Assembly (NCBI GenBank): GCA_964509425.1
Contig: CAZDWZ010000008.1
Span: 62,001-126,000, forward strand
Reading direction: 5' to 3'
Length of the DNA stretch: 64,000 nt
DNA from: CAZDWZ01 sp964509425
GTDB taxonomy: Bacteria > Bdellovibrionota_C > UBA2361 > SZUA-149 > CAZDWZ01
Of the stretch, positions 33,908 through 42,175 are shown in pieces. Each line of letters begins with the position of its first letter. Position 1 is the first letter of the stretch. The notes beneath the pieces were generated by a model. It saw nothing but the letters and a program-made list of their open reading frames with translations. It was not told the DNA's origin and ran no database searches. The position numbers and the translations under genes are program-made.

Positions 33908-33936
33908 TTGACACTCCCAGGGGGGGTGCTTATAGG
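33908..33936 (+). promoter_or_regulatory. probable groE promoter
   Basis: TTGACA (33908-33913), a 17-nt spacer and TATAGG (33931-33936) form a near-consensus sigma-70 promoter. The spacer holds CACTCCC-A-GGGGGGGTG, an imperfect dyad that could be an operator. No CIRCE element is seen. Transcription from here would give a groES leader of about 250 nt. Confidence 0.6.
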
Positions 33937-34196
33937 TCTCCCCGGGCAAGGCAGTTTTCTAGCTGCTTCATGTGCCTTTTTAGTCTTCTCCGTGTTCCGG
34001 AAGTCTGCGTCCTTGGTGCAGCGCTTCCTTAAAAGGTCCGCGGAGAGCAGCGAATATCTCGTCTCAAGACCGTTTTTCCGGGGGCATTTGTTCCGGAAGA
34101 AAGCTTGGTCTTAGCGGGTCCCCTGGGCGCCGGTTAATGTCGGCATCATCCGGGGAGCGCACTGTATACGTGTCTAATTTGTATGGAGAAAATAGT

Positions 34197-34484
34197 ATGA
34201 GTTTGCGTCCACTTCATGATCGAATCATCGTCGAACGTATGAGCGAAGACGAAAAGACTTCCGGCGGAATTTTCATTCCTGAGTCCGCGAAGGAAAAGCC
34301 ACAGCGCGGTAAAGTTGTCGCGGTTGGCAAAGGCAAGATGGGCGAAGACGGAAAGATTCGCGCCATGGACGTCAAGGCGGGCGATGTTGTTCTGTTCGGA
34401 AAATATTCCGGCACGGAAGTTAAGATCGACAACAAGGACCGTCTCATCATGCGCGAAGACGATATCCTCGCGGTCATTGAATAG
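34197..34484 (+). CDS. groS: co-chaperonin GroES
   Basis: A 95-residue GroES, the lid of the GroEL folding chamber. The ATG at 34197 after ATGGAGAAAATAGT is chosen; it gives the canonical N-terminus MSLRPLHDRIIVERM. The mobile loop EKTSGGIFIPESAKEKPQ that contacts GroEL and the C-terminal LIMREDDILAVIE are typical. It lies 40 nt upstream of groL in the standard operon. The long leader between the predicted promoter and this start is unusual and may have a regulatory role. Confidence 0.97.
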   Translation: MSLRPLHDRIIVERMSEDEKTSGGIFIPESAKEKPQRGKVVAVGKGKMGEDGKIRAMDVKAGDVVLFGKYSGTEVKIDNKDRLIMREDDILAVIE

Positions 34485-34524
34485 TTTTTAGTAAATTTAA
34501 TTGTAGAGAAATAGGAGTTCTCAA

Positions 34525-36162
34525 ATGGGTGTAAAAATTCTTGAGTACGGACTCGATGCTCGCGAAGCAATGTTGAAGGGCGTCAACGCTCTTGCTGATG
34601 CAGTCGCAGTAACGATGGGTCCGAGAGGCCGGAACGTCGTTATCGAAAAATCCTTTGGCGGACCGACGGTCACCAAGGACGGCGTAACTGTCGCTAAGGA
34701 AATCGAAGTAGAGAACAAGTTCGCAAACATGGGCGCTGCGATGGTTCGTGAAGTCGCTTCAAAGACTTCCGATGTCGCCGGTGACGGAACAACCACCGCT
34801 ACCGTTCTTGCTCGTGAAATCTTCCGCGAAGGTTCGAAGATGGTCGCTGCAGGCCACGACCCGATGAGCATCAAGCGCGGTATCGATAAGGCTGTTGAAG
34901 CCATCGTTGCTGAGCTGAAGAAGCTCTCGCGTGAGACCAAGACCAAGGAAGAAATCGCACAAGTCGGAAGCATCTCGGCAAACAACGATTCCTTCATCGG
35001 AAACATCATCGCAGAAGCGATGGAGAAGGTCGGAAAGGAAGGCGTCATCACCGTTGAAGAAGCAAAGGGCCTCGAAACCACTCTCGAAGTGGTAGAAGGT
35101 ATGCAATTCGACCGCGGATACCTCTCCCCGTACTTCGTTACCGATCCGGATCGCATGGAAGCAGTTCTCGAGAATTGCTACATCCTGATCCACGAGAAGA
35201 AGATCAGCAACATGAAGGACCTCCTTCCAGTTCTCGAGCAAACCGCTCGCGCTGGAAAGCCGCTCCTCATCATCGCTGAAGAAGTTGAAGGCGAAGCGCT
35301 TGCAACTCTCGTCGTGAACAAGATCCGCGGAACGCTCCAAGTTTGCGCAGTGAAGGCTCCTGGTTTCGGAGATCGCCGGAAGGCTATGCTCCAAGACATC
35401 GCGATCCTCACGGGCGGCGAGTTCATCAGCGAAGACCTCGGCACCAAGCTCGAGACCATCGAGTTGAAGAGCCTTGGCCAAGCGAAGCGTGTTGTTATCG
35501 ATAAGGACAACACCACCGTCATCGACGGAAATGGCGCGAAGAAGGAAATCGAAGGCCGCGTGAAGCAAATCCGCACGCAGATCGACGAAACCTCCAGCGA
35601 CTACGATCGTGAGAAGCTCCAAGAGCGTCTCGCTAAGCTCGTAGGCGGAGTTGCCGTCATCCACGTCGGCGCTGCTACCGAAATCGAAATGAAAGAAAAG
35701 AAGGCTCGCGTTGAAGACGCACTTCACGCTACCCGCGCTGCGGTAGAAGAAGGCGTGGTCCCAGGCGGTGGAGTCGCTTACCTCCGGACTTCGAAGGCTC
35801 TTGCCAATGTTAAGTGCAACGACGAAGAAAGAATTGGTGTCAAGATTGTTGAAAAGGCAATCGAAGCTCCGATCCGCACCATCGTCGCTAACGCTGGACA
35901 CGAAGCAAGCGTCGTCGTCGACCAAATCAAGAAGTCGGAAGGAGCCGTGGGCTTCAACGCTTTGACTGAAAAGGTCGAAGACTTGGTGAAGGCCGGCGTA
36001 ATTGACCCGACTAAGGTCAGCCGAAGCGCTCTTCAAAATGCTGGTTCTGTCGCTGGTCTCATGCTCACGACGGAAGCGGTCATTGCTGAAAAGCCTGAGC
36101 CGAAGGACAAGTCCGCAGGCGCAGGAATGGGCGGCCATCCAGGAATGGAAGGCATGATGTAA
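34525..36162 (+). CDS. groL: chaperonin GroEL
   Basis: 60-kDa chaperonin of 545 residues. ATP-site residues are in GDGTTTATVLAREI, and the apical hydrophobic groove and VEEGVVPGGGVAYLR are conserved. The C-terminus ends GGHPGMEGMM, a GGM-like tail. Codon use is visibly biased (GAAG, CTC, GTC, CGC patterns), as expected for a highly expressed gene. A long opposing frame on the minus strand is only a by-product of this bias. Operon with groS. Confidence 0.98.
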   Translation: MGVKILEYGLDAREAMLKGVNALADAVAVTMGPRGRNVVIEKSFGGPTVTKDGVTVAKEIEVENKFANMGAAMVREVASKTSDVAGDGTTTATVLAREIFREGSKMVAAGHDPMSIKRGIDKAVEAIVAELKKLSRETKTKEEIAQVGSISANNDSFIGNIIAEAMEKVGKEGVITVEEAKGLETTLEVVEGMQFDRGYLSPYFVTDPDRMEAVLENCYILIHEKKISNMKDLLPVLEQTARAGKPLLIIAEEVEGEALATLVVNKIRGTLQVCAVKAPGFGDRRKAMLQDIAILTGGEFISEDLGTKLETIELKSLGQAKRVVIDKDNTTVIDGNGAKKEIEGRVKQIRTQIDETSSDYDREKLQERLAKLVGGVAVIHVGAATEIEMKEKKARVEDALHATRAAVEEGVVPGGGVAYLRTSKALANVKCNDEERIGVKIVEKAIEAPIRTIVANAGHEASVVVDQIKKSEGAVGFNALTEKVEDLVKAGVIDPTKVSRSALQNAGSVAGLMLTTEAVIAEKPEPKDKSAGAGMGGHPGMEGMM

Positions 36163-36188
36163 TCACGGTGTAAACTGTGATTCCCGAA

Positions 36189-36226
36189 GGGGATGCTGTT
36201 GCGAAAGTGACGGCATCCCCTTTTTT
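36189..36226 (+). terminator. intrinsic terminator of groSL
   Basis: GGGGATGC (36189-36196) pairs with GCATCCCC (36213-36220) and is followed by TTTTTTG and more T residues. It lies 27 nt after the groL stop. Confidence 0.92.
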
Positions 36227-36250
36227 GTTTTTTCTTCCCGGAATGGGCCA

Positions 36251-36598
36251 ATGCTACGTGTATATGAGAAGGATGGACTGCTTTTAAGTGCGATAATCAC
36301 TGGGCCTCGACATGTTTGGCTGGGGCTTAGGATTGAGAGGGGTGAATCCAAGGCGCCGAAGATCATCGCGAGACCTCCCGTGGGCGATTGTAGTCATGGA
36401 GTTCTCGATGAAGTTGAGATCATCGAGGCTGTGACCCGTGGTGTGCTCGAAGCGAACACCAAGTTCGGTTCGCAGTGGAGAGTCGCAGAGTTGGAATACA
36501 TACTCGATGATTCTCCGGCTTATGATCTCTACACCCGGCTCGCCTTCGCCATTCTCTCGGCTGTCGAATCAGGAGCAGTCTCGATAGCAACTCCCTAA
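36251..36598 (+). CDS. conserved-looking small cytosolic protein, unknown
   Basis: A 115-residue acidic alpha/beta-looking protein without signal peptide or membrane helix: LLLSAIITGPRHVWLGLRIE, DEVEIIEAVTRGVLEANTKFG and LYTRLAFAILSAVESG. It begins 25 nt after the groE terminator and so needs its own promoter. No family is recognised. Confidence 0.6.
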   Translation: MLRVYEKDGLLLSAIITGPRHVWLGLRIERGESKAPKIIARPPVGDCSHGVLDEVEIIEAVTRGVLEANTKFGSQWRVAELEYILDDSPAYDLYTRLAFAILSAVESGAVSIATP

Positions 36599-36885
36599 GA
36601 CTTCGGTCCAAATGAAAAATTGACCATTCCAAGGTTCTACAACGCTTTAGAGAATCTCATTCCCGGATTGCTTTGAGTTCTCATTGGAACAGCTCGGATT
36701 GTTACAGCACAGGATCGAAGGTATCGCTTCGGTAAATTTGTAATCAAAAATTGTAGTGCAGACCCGCCTCCGGCTGGTTCCATACTGAGATCGCAGAGAG
36801 TATGCTTTATGGAGCCGCCGCCGGTGATGGTTCGGCCGGGCGCTTAGAAGCGGATGAAATCACGGCGTTAGAATCCGGAGGAAGT

Positions 36886-37623
36886 ATGTCCGAAGATCCG
36901 AACATCGCTACGAAGGGGCTCCCGACGCGCGGCCAGCTGAACGTGCCGCATCTCAAGGAAAGTTACAAAGGACCGTTCGAGGTGGACGGTGCCGGCGGGT
37001 ATTTTCCGGGGCTTCAATTTTCACCGCAGCTTGTTCCTCAGCCCCGGATGGTGGTGCCGTTTGAGTACAGCAAACCGCATTTCATCGAGACGGTCTCCAT
37101 CGCCCTTCGAAACGAATGCCCGCTTGTCGCGTATTTCGTTTTCGACGAAAAAGGCGAAAAACTTCCCGACCACAGATGTTTCTTTGGCTGCGTTGGATAC
37201 CCTTTGCAATATGAGTTCACGCCGGAAGGAAAACTTCGTCTGCTTCTTGAGTTCGGCACTCCGGTGCGTGTGCTCTCACAGAAAATTCAGGGTGAGGTGT
37301 GCTTCGTCGGGGTCACTCCGGTCGCGCAAAAAAGCGAACGAGAGCCAGCCGTCGATATCGCAGACACTGATCAGTTGACTGCTGACGCCCGTCTCCTCCT
37401 GGAAGCGCGCGGAGAAGCGAAGAAGGTAGCGGCGATTGACGCGCTGAAGTCGGGTTCTCCGTTTTTCCGGGTTGTGCAAACCACGTATGCTCTGGCCGGT
37501 TTCTTCGAATTCCCTTTTTCACTAAAACTCGCGATTCTCTCCACAGCTGATATGTCCAAGCGAATTGAGCTGGTACGAGAGGGATTGGCAACGCTTGGCC
37601 CCGCGAGGACGAGCGGGCATTAA
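36886..37623 (+). CDS. LON substrate-binding-domain protein without protease or ATPase
   Basis: A 245-residue protein starting at ATG 36886 after GGAGGAAGT. Sequence parallels the N-terminal domain of Lon protease: PRMVVPFEYSKPHFIETVSIAL (Lon: MVPLFVGRxKSIxALExAL), VGYPLQYEFTPEGKLRLLLEFGTPVRVLS (Lon: VGTVAxIxQ...PDGTxKVLVEGxxRxxI), and the helical ending ILSTADMSKRIELVREGLATL (Lon: LLETxDVxxRLxxLLxLL). The AAA and peptidase parts are missing, so it is a stand-alone LON/PUA-like protein, possibly a substrate adaptor or regulator. It is followed by the RBBP9-like gene after 34 nt. Confidence 0.72.
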   Translation: MSEDPNIATKGLPTRGQLNVPHLKESYKGPFEVDGAGGYFPGLQFSPQLVPQPRMVVPFEYSKPHFIETVSIALRNECPLVAYFVFDEKGEKLPDHRCFFGCVGYPLQYEFTPEGKLRLLLEFGTPVRVLSQKIQGEVCFVGVTPVAQKSEREPAVDIADTDQLTADARLLLEARGEAKKVAAIDALKSGSPFFRVVQTTYALAGFFEFPFSLKLAILSTADMSKRIELVREGLATLGPARTSGH

Positions 37624-37657
37624 AAAGCGAACAGAAGACGGATGGAGCTTTGATTCG

Positions 37658-38200
37658 ATGGCGCTTGCATTAAACATACCTGGGCAAAAAAACTCTGGTC
37701 CGCAGCACTGGCAAACCGCGTGGGAGAGTAAACTCGAATGGCTAAAGCGGGTCGAGATGCCCGAGTGGGAGTTTGCTGATCGCCGTGTCTGGGTGGAAAC
37801 ACTGGAGAAAGCTATTCAAGAGGCACCCGAACCCGTGTACCTGATTTCGCATTCACTGGGCGGGCTCACCATCGCCCATCTCCCCGAGTCGTCTTGGCAG
37901 AAGGTGAAGGGCGCCTTCATCGTCGCGCCGCCGGATCTCACCTCATTCAGTCCGCCGCCGATCGTTCTTGAAACCTACCTGCCGGTGCCACTTAATCGCT
38001 TTCGGTTTCCGTCGGTGGTCGTGTCGAGCTCAGACGATCCTTATTGCAAAATTCCGGTGGCCGAGAATATGGCGGAAAGTTGGGAAAGCGCATTCCTGAA
38101 TATCGGTCCGGCGGGCCATATCGGCAGCGACTTGGACGGCTGGCCGGCGGGGATGCAGATGTTTCTCGAGTTCGTTAAGTGTTGTGAAGAACGCGGATAA
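37658..38200 (+). CDS. RBBP9/YdeN-family alpha/beta hydrolase
   Basis: A 180-residue serine hydrolase of the RBBP9 family. ATG 37658 gives the characteristic start LNIPGQKNSGPQHWQTAWE (PG-x-x-x-S-x-x-HWQ). The nucleophile elbow is SHSLGG, the acid lies in SSSDDPYC and the histidine in GPAGHIGSDLDGWP. Length equals the family norm. Likely cytosolic esterase or peptidase-like activity; substrate unknown. The context with a LON-domain protein is suggestive of protein quality control but unproven. Confidence 0.88.
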   Translation: MALALNIPGQKNSGPQHWQTAWESKLEWLKRVEMPEWEFADRRVWVETLEKAIQEAPEPVYLISHSLGGLTIAHLPESSWQKVKGAFIVAPPDLTSFSPPPIVLETYLPVPLNRFRFPSVVVSSSDDPYCKIPVAENMAESWESAFLNIGPAGHIGSDLDGWPAGMQMFLEFVKCCEERG

Positions 38201-38297
38201 GCGAAACCATCTCAAACGGGTTCTCCTATTTTGAATCGGCAACAAATTTCATTTACCCTCCCGGTGTCACACCGGTGACTTTCGAGAAGAGCTTCAC

Positions 38298-39077
38298 GTG
38301 ATCCCACTCTATCGAACAGATCCCTATCTCTTCGTTCATCAAACTATTGCCGATGCCGTGCAGGATGATGGTGAAACTCAACTCGTTATCTGCCGGGAGC
38401 TGATTTTCGCCGAAGGCGGAGGTCAGCCGCCTGATCATGGGTCTATCTTCTGGGAAGGAAGCGAGCAGCCGGTCTTGGAGATTGTAAAAGAGAAAGGAAA
38501 TTCCCTACTTCGTATTTCTCGCATCGACGGTTTGAAAAAAGGAACTCTTATCGAATGTCGGCTCGATCCGGAGCGGCGGCGAAAAATCATGAGGCTGCAT
38601 TCCGCTCAGCATGGTCTTGCCGGAGCGCTCCGGCAGCTCGAGGCGGGTTATCAGAGTAATGGAATGGCAATTGATGAAGCCGCCTCGTATTGCACGATGC
38701 GATTCACCTGCTCTTCGTCTGTCGGGGCAGAGAAGCTCGAAGCTGCGGCCGAGATTCTGCACCAGGCTATAAAGGACGATCGTGCCGTTCGAGCCGAAAT
38801 TTTCGAGAGCACCCAAGCTGCATCCTCCGCGCTTGGTGCTCTGCTTCGTCCGAGTGACGCGCAAGTAGTCATCCGCGGTCGTGCACGAGTGGTTATCATC
38901 GAAGGCCTCGATGCGAATGCTTGCGGCGGGACGCATGTAAAAAGCATGGGCGAAGTCGTGGGAATCGACATTTCTGAGTTCGACACGAGGGTCGGTGAGA
39001 TCTCGAAAGTTGTGTTTCGCCTCAAGTCCCCGGAGTCGTCGAGCGATTTGCTGCCTGACCATGCGGAGCATTCATGA
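38298..39077 (+). CDS. AlaX-type alanyl-tRNA editing protein
   Basis: A 259-residue free-standing homologue of the AlaRS editing domain, which hydrolyses mischarged Ser- or Gly-tRNA-Ala in trans. The zinc ligands are visible: HSAQH (H101, H105) and CGGTH near residue 210 followed by KSMGEV. AEGGGQPPDHG near residue 38 matches the AlaX N-terminal lobe. Starts with GTG. It overlaps the next gene by 4 nt (ATGA). It is longer than the minimal AlaX type. Confidence 0.88.
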   Translation: MIPLYRTDPYLFVHQTIADAVQDDGETQLVICRELIFAEGGGQPPDHGSIFWEGSEQPVLEIVKEKGNSLLRISRIDGLKKGTLIECRLDPERRRKIMRLHSAQHGLAGALRQLEAGYQSNGMAIDEAASYCTMRFTCSSSVGAEKLEAAAEILHQAIKDDRAVRAEIFESTQAASSALGALLRPSDAQVVIRGRARVVIIEGLDANACGGTHVKSMGEVVGIDISEFDTRVGEISKVVFRLKSPESSSDLLPDHAEHS

Positions 39078-40123
39078 AACGCCTCGCCGCCTCGCTTCTT
39101 TGCTTTTTTGCCCTGCTTTTACCGGAGGCTAATGCCGGTGAATCGAATACATTCCCCTCAGAACGATGCGGTGTGATTCTTCCACTCACCGGAAAAGTAG
39201 CGGATTGGGGCCGATGGGCAAGGGAAGGGATCGAACTCGCAACCGAAGACTTCAAATCTTCAGGTGTTCAATTCTTATTCGAGGATGATCAGTACACGCC
39301 TGCGAAAACAGTTTCTGCCCTCAGAAAGTTTATCGATATTGATAAAATTTCCTGCCTCATTACGGTGGGCTCTGCGACTTCACTCGCTGTTCAAAATATT
39401 GCAGAAGAAGCGAAGCTTCCAATGTTTGCTGGCGCGATCAGCCCGAAGATTGGACAGGGGATGCAGTATGTATTCCGATACTACCTTCCGGTCAGCCGTC
39501 AGGCCGAAACGCTCAGTGCCGAGGTTAAAAGACGGGCATATAAACGATTGGCAATAATCACGGCTGAGCATGATGCCACACTCCCGCTTTCGGATCGCCT
39601 CGTTCAGGATAAAATCACCGAGATCGTATTCGACGAGAAATTTTCTGGTGATGAGCATGCGGTCTCGCCGCTTGCGCTCAGAATTCGTGCAACGAAACCG
39701 GATGCGGTTTTTCTCAATCTAATTCCTCCGCTCCCTTCGACTTTTGCGCGGAGATTGCGCGATCTCGGTTATCGCGGAGAGCTTTTTGGCAGTCCGACAC
39801 TGGATTCCATCGACGAAGTACGGGCAGCGCAAGGTGCTCTCGACGGAGCTTGGTTCATTACGGTTGATAACAGAAGAGCAAAAGAGTTTAACGCGCGTTA
39901 TGAACGAAAGCACGGGAGCATGCCGAGCATGGTTTCCCTGTATGCTTATGATATCGCGAAGATTATCATCACGAGACCATCCTCCGTTTCCCTGCCTGAT
40001 CACGTTCGCTCATTGAAGAATCTTGAAGGCGCAGCCGGCTCGGGTGGATGGAACGGAAGCGAATTTGAAATCCCGGCAGGAGTTTGGACGATTGAGAATG
40101 GTGCAATCTTCGGCCCACGTTGA
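39074..40123 (+). CDS. LivJ-type periplasmic ligand-binding protein
   Basis: A 349-residue protein with a signal peptide (RLAASLLCFFALLLPEANA) and the periplasmic binding protein type I fold used by branched-chain amino acid and amide ABC transporters: CGVILPLTGKVADWGRWAREGIELA, LFEDDQYTPAKTVSALRKFID, ITVGSATSLAVQNIAEEAKLPMFAGA and SLYAYDIAKIII. No permease or ATPase genes follow, so it is an orphan binding protein or sensor subunit. Its ATG overlaps the AlaX stop by 4 nt, showing translational coupling with an editing factor. Confidence 0.87.
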   Translation: MKRLAASLLCFFALLLPEANAGESNTFPSERCGVILPLTGKVADWGRWAREGIELATEDFKSSGVQFLFEDDQYTPAKTVSALRKFIDIDKISCLITVGSATSLAVQNIAEEAKLPMFAGAISPKIGQGMQYVFRYYLPVSRQAETLSAEVKRRAYKRLAIITAEHDATLPLSDRLVQDKITEIVFDEKFSGDEHAVSPLALRIRATKPDAVFLNLIPPLPSTFARRLRDLGYRGELFGSPTLDSIDEVRAAQGALDGAWFITVDNRRAKEFNARYERKHGSMPSMVSLYAYDIAKIIITRPSSVSLPDHVRSLKNLEGAAGSGGWNGSEFEIPAGVWTIENGAIFGPR

Positions 40124-40158
40124 AGCATTCGTTTTGCCTAAGCAGGAAAAAGAGGATG

Positions 40159-40184
40159 GAGACAAGAGGTAAACCTCTGGTCTC
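40159..40184 (-). terminator. intrinsic terminator of the 40217-40489 gene
   Basis: On the minus strand GAGAC-CAGAGGT-TT-ACCTCTTG-TCTC forms a 12-bp stem with one mismatch, followed by CATCCTCTTTTTCC. Confidence 0.82.
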
Positions 40185-40216
40185 GCACCCTGGTGTGTGA
40201 CTTGGCTTCTTAGCTT

Positions 40217-40489
40217 TTAGCTCTTGAAGCGGCCGCACAACCAGTACTGGAAACCAAGCCCCTTTAGCTGTGCGGGTCGTGTGTACTTCCAGAGCGTCTT
40301 GCCGTCATTGACGTCGACACCCGCGTCGCCGTCCAGCTTCACCTCGAGCGTGCACGTCTCGCCGGTCGACCTCCGCCAGACGATCTTGGCGGCGTGACCG
40401 TTGCAGTACGTTGCCTCGTTCGGGACGCAGCCTCGCTCCACGGCTTCGTGCATGAGGGCGCCGACCATCGCGTAGAAAAGAGCCACCAT
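40217..40489 (-). CDS. small GC-rich cassette protein, unknown
   Basis: A 90-residue product from ATG 40489, preceded by AAGGGGAAAGAAA; a start 12 codons earlier is possible. It begins MVALFYAMVGALMHEAVERG and continues with three internal cysteines (GCVPNEATYCNGHAAK, ETCTLEVKLDG) and GFQYWLCGRF. GC3 is extreme, against the moderate GC of the binding-protein gene next door. Own leader hairpin (40512-40542) and own terminator, as for the other cassette genes. Function unknown. Confidence 0.6.
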   Translation of the reverse strand: MVALFYAMVGALMHEAVERGCVPNEATYCNGHAAKIVWRRSTGETCTLEVKLDGDAGVDVNDGKTLWKYTRPAQLKGLGFQYWLCGRFKS

Positions 40490-40511
40490 TTTCTTTCCCC
40501 TTGTGAACAAA

Positions 40512-40542
40512 GATGCGCCCAGCATTGTGTGCTCGACGCATC
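40512..40542 (-). promoter_or_regulatory. leader hairpin of the 40217-40489 gene
   Basis: GATGCG and CGCATC close a stem with an inner AGCA/TGCT pair, 23 nt before the start codon on the minus strand. Same relative arrangement as the other GC-rich cassettes. Confidence 0.5.
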
Positions 40543-40867
40543 CTTGTCTCAGAAGCGAGAACGGTGGCTACAAAACCTGCTTCTCTTGACTCCGAAGAAA
40601 ACGCCCAATGCGGCTTCTTCGGAAGCGAAACAGCACCCAGCAGCGCGAATAAGGCGCAATCAAAGAACTCCGCGGATCGTGCCTAAAAGTTATGAGGCGT
40701 GGGCCAGACTTCAAGGTGGCGGGTAAGAGAGTTGTAAGCTCATGTCCAACATCCGTGAGGGTTTGCATCGGGAGGGCAGCGTTTTATAGTCCTCTAATCG
40801 CGAATCCGGACGAGCGAGGCTTTGTGATTCCGAAGTTTATTGGTGCGAGCTAGGAGGAGAACCGCGA
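40543..40867. other. intergenic, no gene seen
   Basis: About 325 bp carrying the promoter areas of the cassette gene (minus) and the VOC gene (plus). No convincing frame or repeat is seen. Confidence 0.5.
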
Positions 40868-41293
40868 ATGAAGCCAAAAATCACTGTGGTGACACTCGGT
40901 GTGAACGACCTCGAGGAATCGTTACGATTTTATCGGGACGGCCTTGGGTTTCCGACGGAAGGAATCATCGGCAAGGAGTTCGAATACGGAGCGGTTGTTT
41001 TTATCGAGCTTGGGGCCGGGCTTCGGCTCGCGCTTTGGCCGCGAAAAAGTATTGCCCACGACACGGGACTCGCTCTCGGGGCCGCGAGCCCAACAGAGTT
41101 CACACTGGCGCACAACGTCAATTCCAAGGCCGAAGTTGATGCCGTGATGGAAACGGCGAAGCGAGCGGGTGCTCGAATCACGAAATCAGCTCATGATACA
41201 TTCTGGGGCGGATACTCCGGGTATTTTCAGGATCCCGACGGGCATGTCTGGGAAGTGGTCTGGAATCCGCAGTGGACGGAGCAAGCGAATTGA
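40868..41293 (+). CDS. VOC (glyoxalase/bleomycin-resistance) superfamily protein
   Basis: A 141-residue vicinal-oxygen-chelate fold protein: VVTLGVNDLEESLRFYRDGLGFPT (first beta-alpha-beta), GGYSGYFQDPDGHVWEVVWNP (metal-ligand glutamate in the last strand). TAGGAGGAGAACC gives a strong ribosome-binding site. The family covers glyoxalases, dioxygenases and antibiotic-binding proteins; the exact reaction is not readable. Presumably cytosolic homodimer. Confidence 0.88.
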   Translation: MKPKITVVTLGVNDLEESLRFYRDGLGFPTEGIIGKEFEYGAVVFIELGAGLRLALWPRKSIAHDTGLALGAASPTEFTLAHNVNSKAEVDAVMETAKRAGARITKSAHDTFWGGYSGYFQDPDGHVWEVVWNPQWTEQAN

Positions 41294-41327
41294 TTCACGC
41301 AGATTAACTTTACAGGGACCTGTTTCA

Positions 41328-41780
41328 ATGAGTGGAAAACAACCGAAGCGAAATCCCCGCCCGGGGATCGATGAATACGGCAGAACTCCACTTCACTATG
41401 CTTGTCTCAAGGGCGATGACGAACTCGTACAAAAACTCGTTGAAGAAAAGGCAGATATAAATTTGGCGGACGACAACGGTATGACACCGCTTCATTTCGC
41501 GGCGCAAGAGCGACGGATTGAGATTGTCGAATTGCTCCTCCGTGCGGGAGCCGACCCGAACCGCTATGATGCGCATGGGAACGGGCCGCTTTTTACAGCC
41601 GTAATGAACTCCCGGGACACGGGGTTTGAAGGGGTCAGGTTATTCCTTAAATACGGTGCGGATCGTCATCACAAGAATAAACACGGGAGAAGTTCGCTTG
41701 ATATGGCGACGACGATCGCGCATGGTCTCGAAAAGCCGTTCGAGGAGATTCCGGAACGAGTTCTCGAGACCAAGACTTGA
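41328..41780 (+). CDS. ankyrin-repeat protein
   Basis: A 150-residue protein from ATG 41328 with about three ankyrin repeats: DEYGRTPLHYACLKGDDELVQKLVEEKADI, DDNGMTPLHFAAQERRIEIVELLLRAGADP and NGPLFTAVMNSRDTGFEGVRLFLKYGADR, capped by HGRSSLDMA. No signal peptide, so likely a cytosolic protein-binding module. In polymorphic toxin loci such small ankyrin proteins often act as immunity factors; here no toxin is adjacent, so that role is speculative. Confidence 0.88.
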   Translation: MSGKQPKRNPRPGIDEYGRTPLHYACLKGDDELVQKLVEEKADINLADDNGMTPLHFAAQERRIEIVELLLRAGADPNRYDAHGNGPLFTAVMNSRDTGFEGVRLFLKYGADRHHKNKHGRSSLDMATTIAHGLEKPFEEIPERVLETKT

Positions 41781-41875
41781 ACAGTCTCGGCTGTAGAAAA
41801 GTCGCTGATTAACCACATCGTCAGGCGGTGGTCTGAGACTCGACGACGTGCTGAAGATAGAGAAGCAGAATTGTC

Positions 41876-42175
41876 ATGAAAGCCTATCGAGTGCTCATAA
41901 ATGGACGGAACTTCCGGATTCGAAGTGGCGACGATATCGAATACCTTGGTTTCTTCACGACGCGATTTGTTCGGGCGAACTCCGTAAACGAGGCAGAACT
42001 CCTTGCAGTTGATCTGATCAAAGCGGATACGTGGCTTCAGAAATCCACGCTGAACTCGAAAGATGATCCGCCGATGTTGTTCGCCGATGAGATTGACGAG
42101 GTTGAAGGCATACCCGAAGATAGTGATTCGGGGTTTTGCTTTTATTCTGCGAAGGAAGACGAGGAGTCGGAATGA
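41876..42175 (+). CDS. small acidic protein coupled to DUF5063 gene
   Basis: A 99-residue protein: KAYRVLINGRNFRIR, EYLGFFTTRFVRANSVNEAELLAVDLIKAD, then an acidic tail ending SAKEDEESE. No family is recognised. Its stop overlaps the start of the DUF5063 gene (ATGA), so the two are translated together and may form a complex. Confidence 0.65.
   Translation: MKAYRVLINGRNFRIRSGDDIEYLGFFTTRFVRANSVNEAELLAVDLIKADTWLQKSTLNSKDDPPMLFADEIDEVEGIPEDSDSGFCFYSAKEDEESE

Noticed and set aside
34100..34196. CIRCE (HrcA) operator upstream of groS
   Set aside because: TTAGCACTC-N9-GAGTGCTAA or a near match is not present.
34759..36138. 459-codon frame opposite groL
   Set aside because: Antisense by-product of strong codon bias in groL; no family resemblance.
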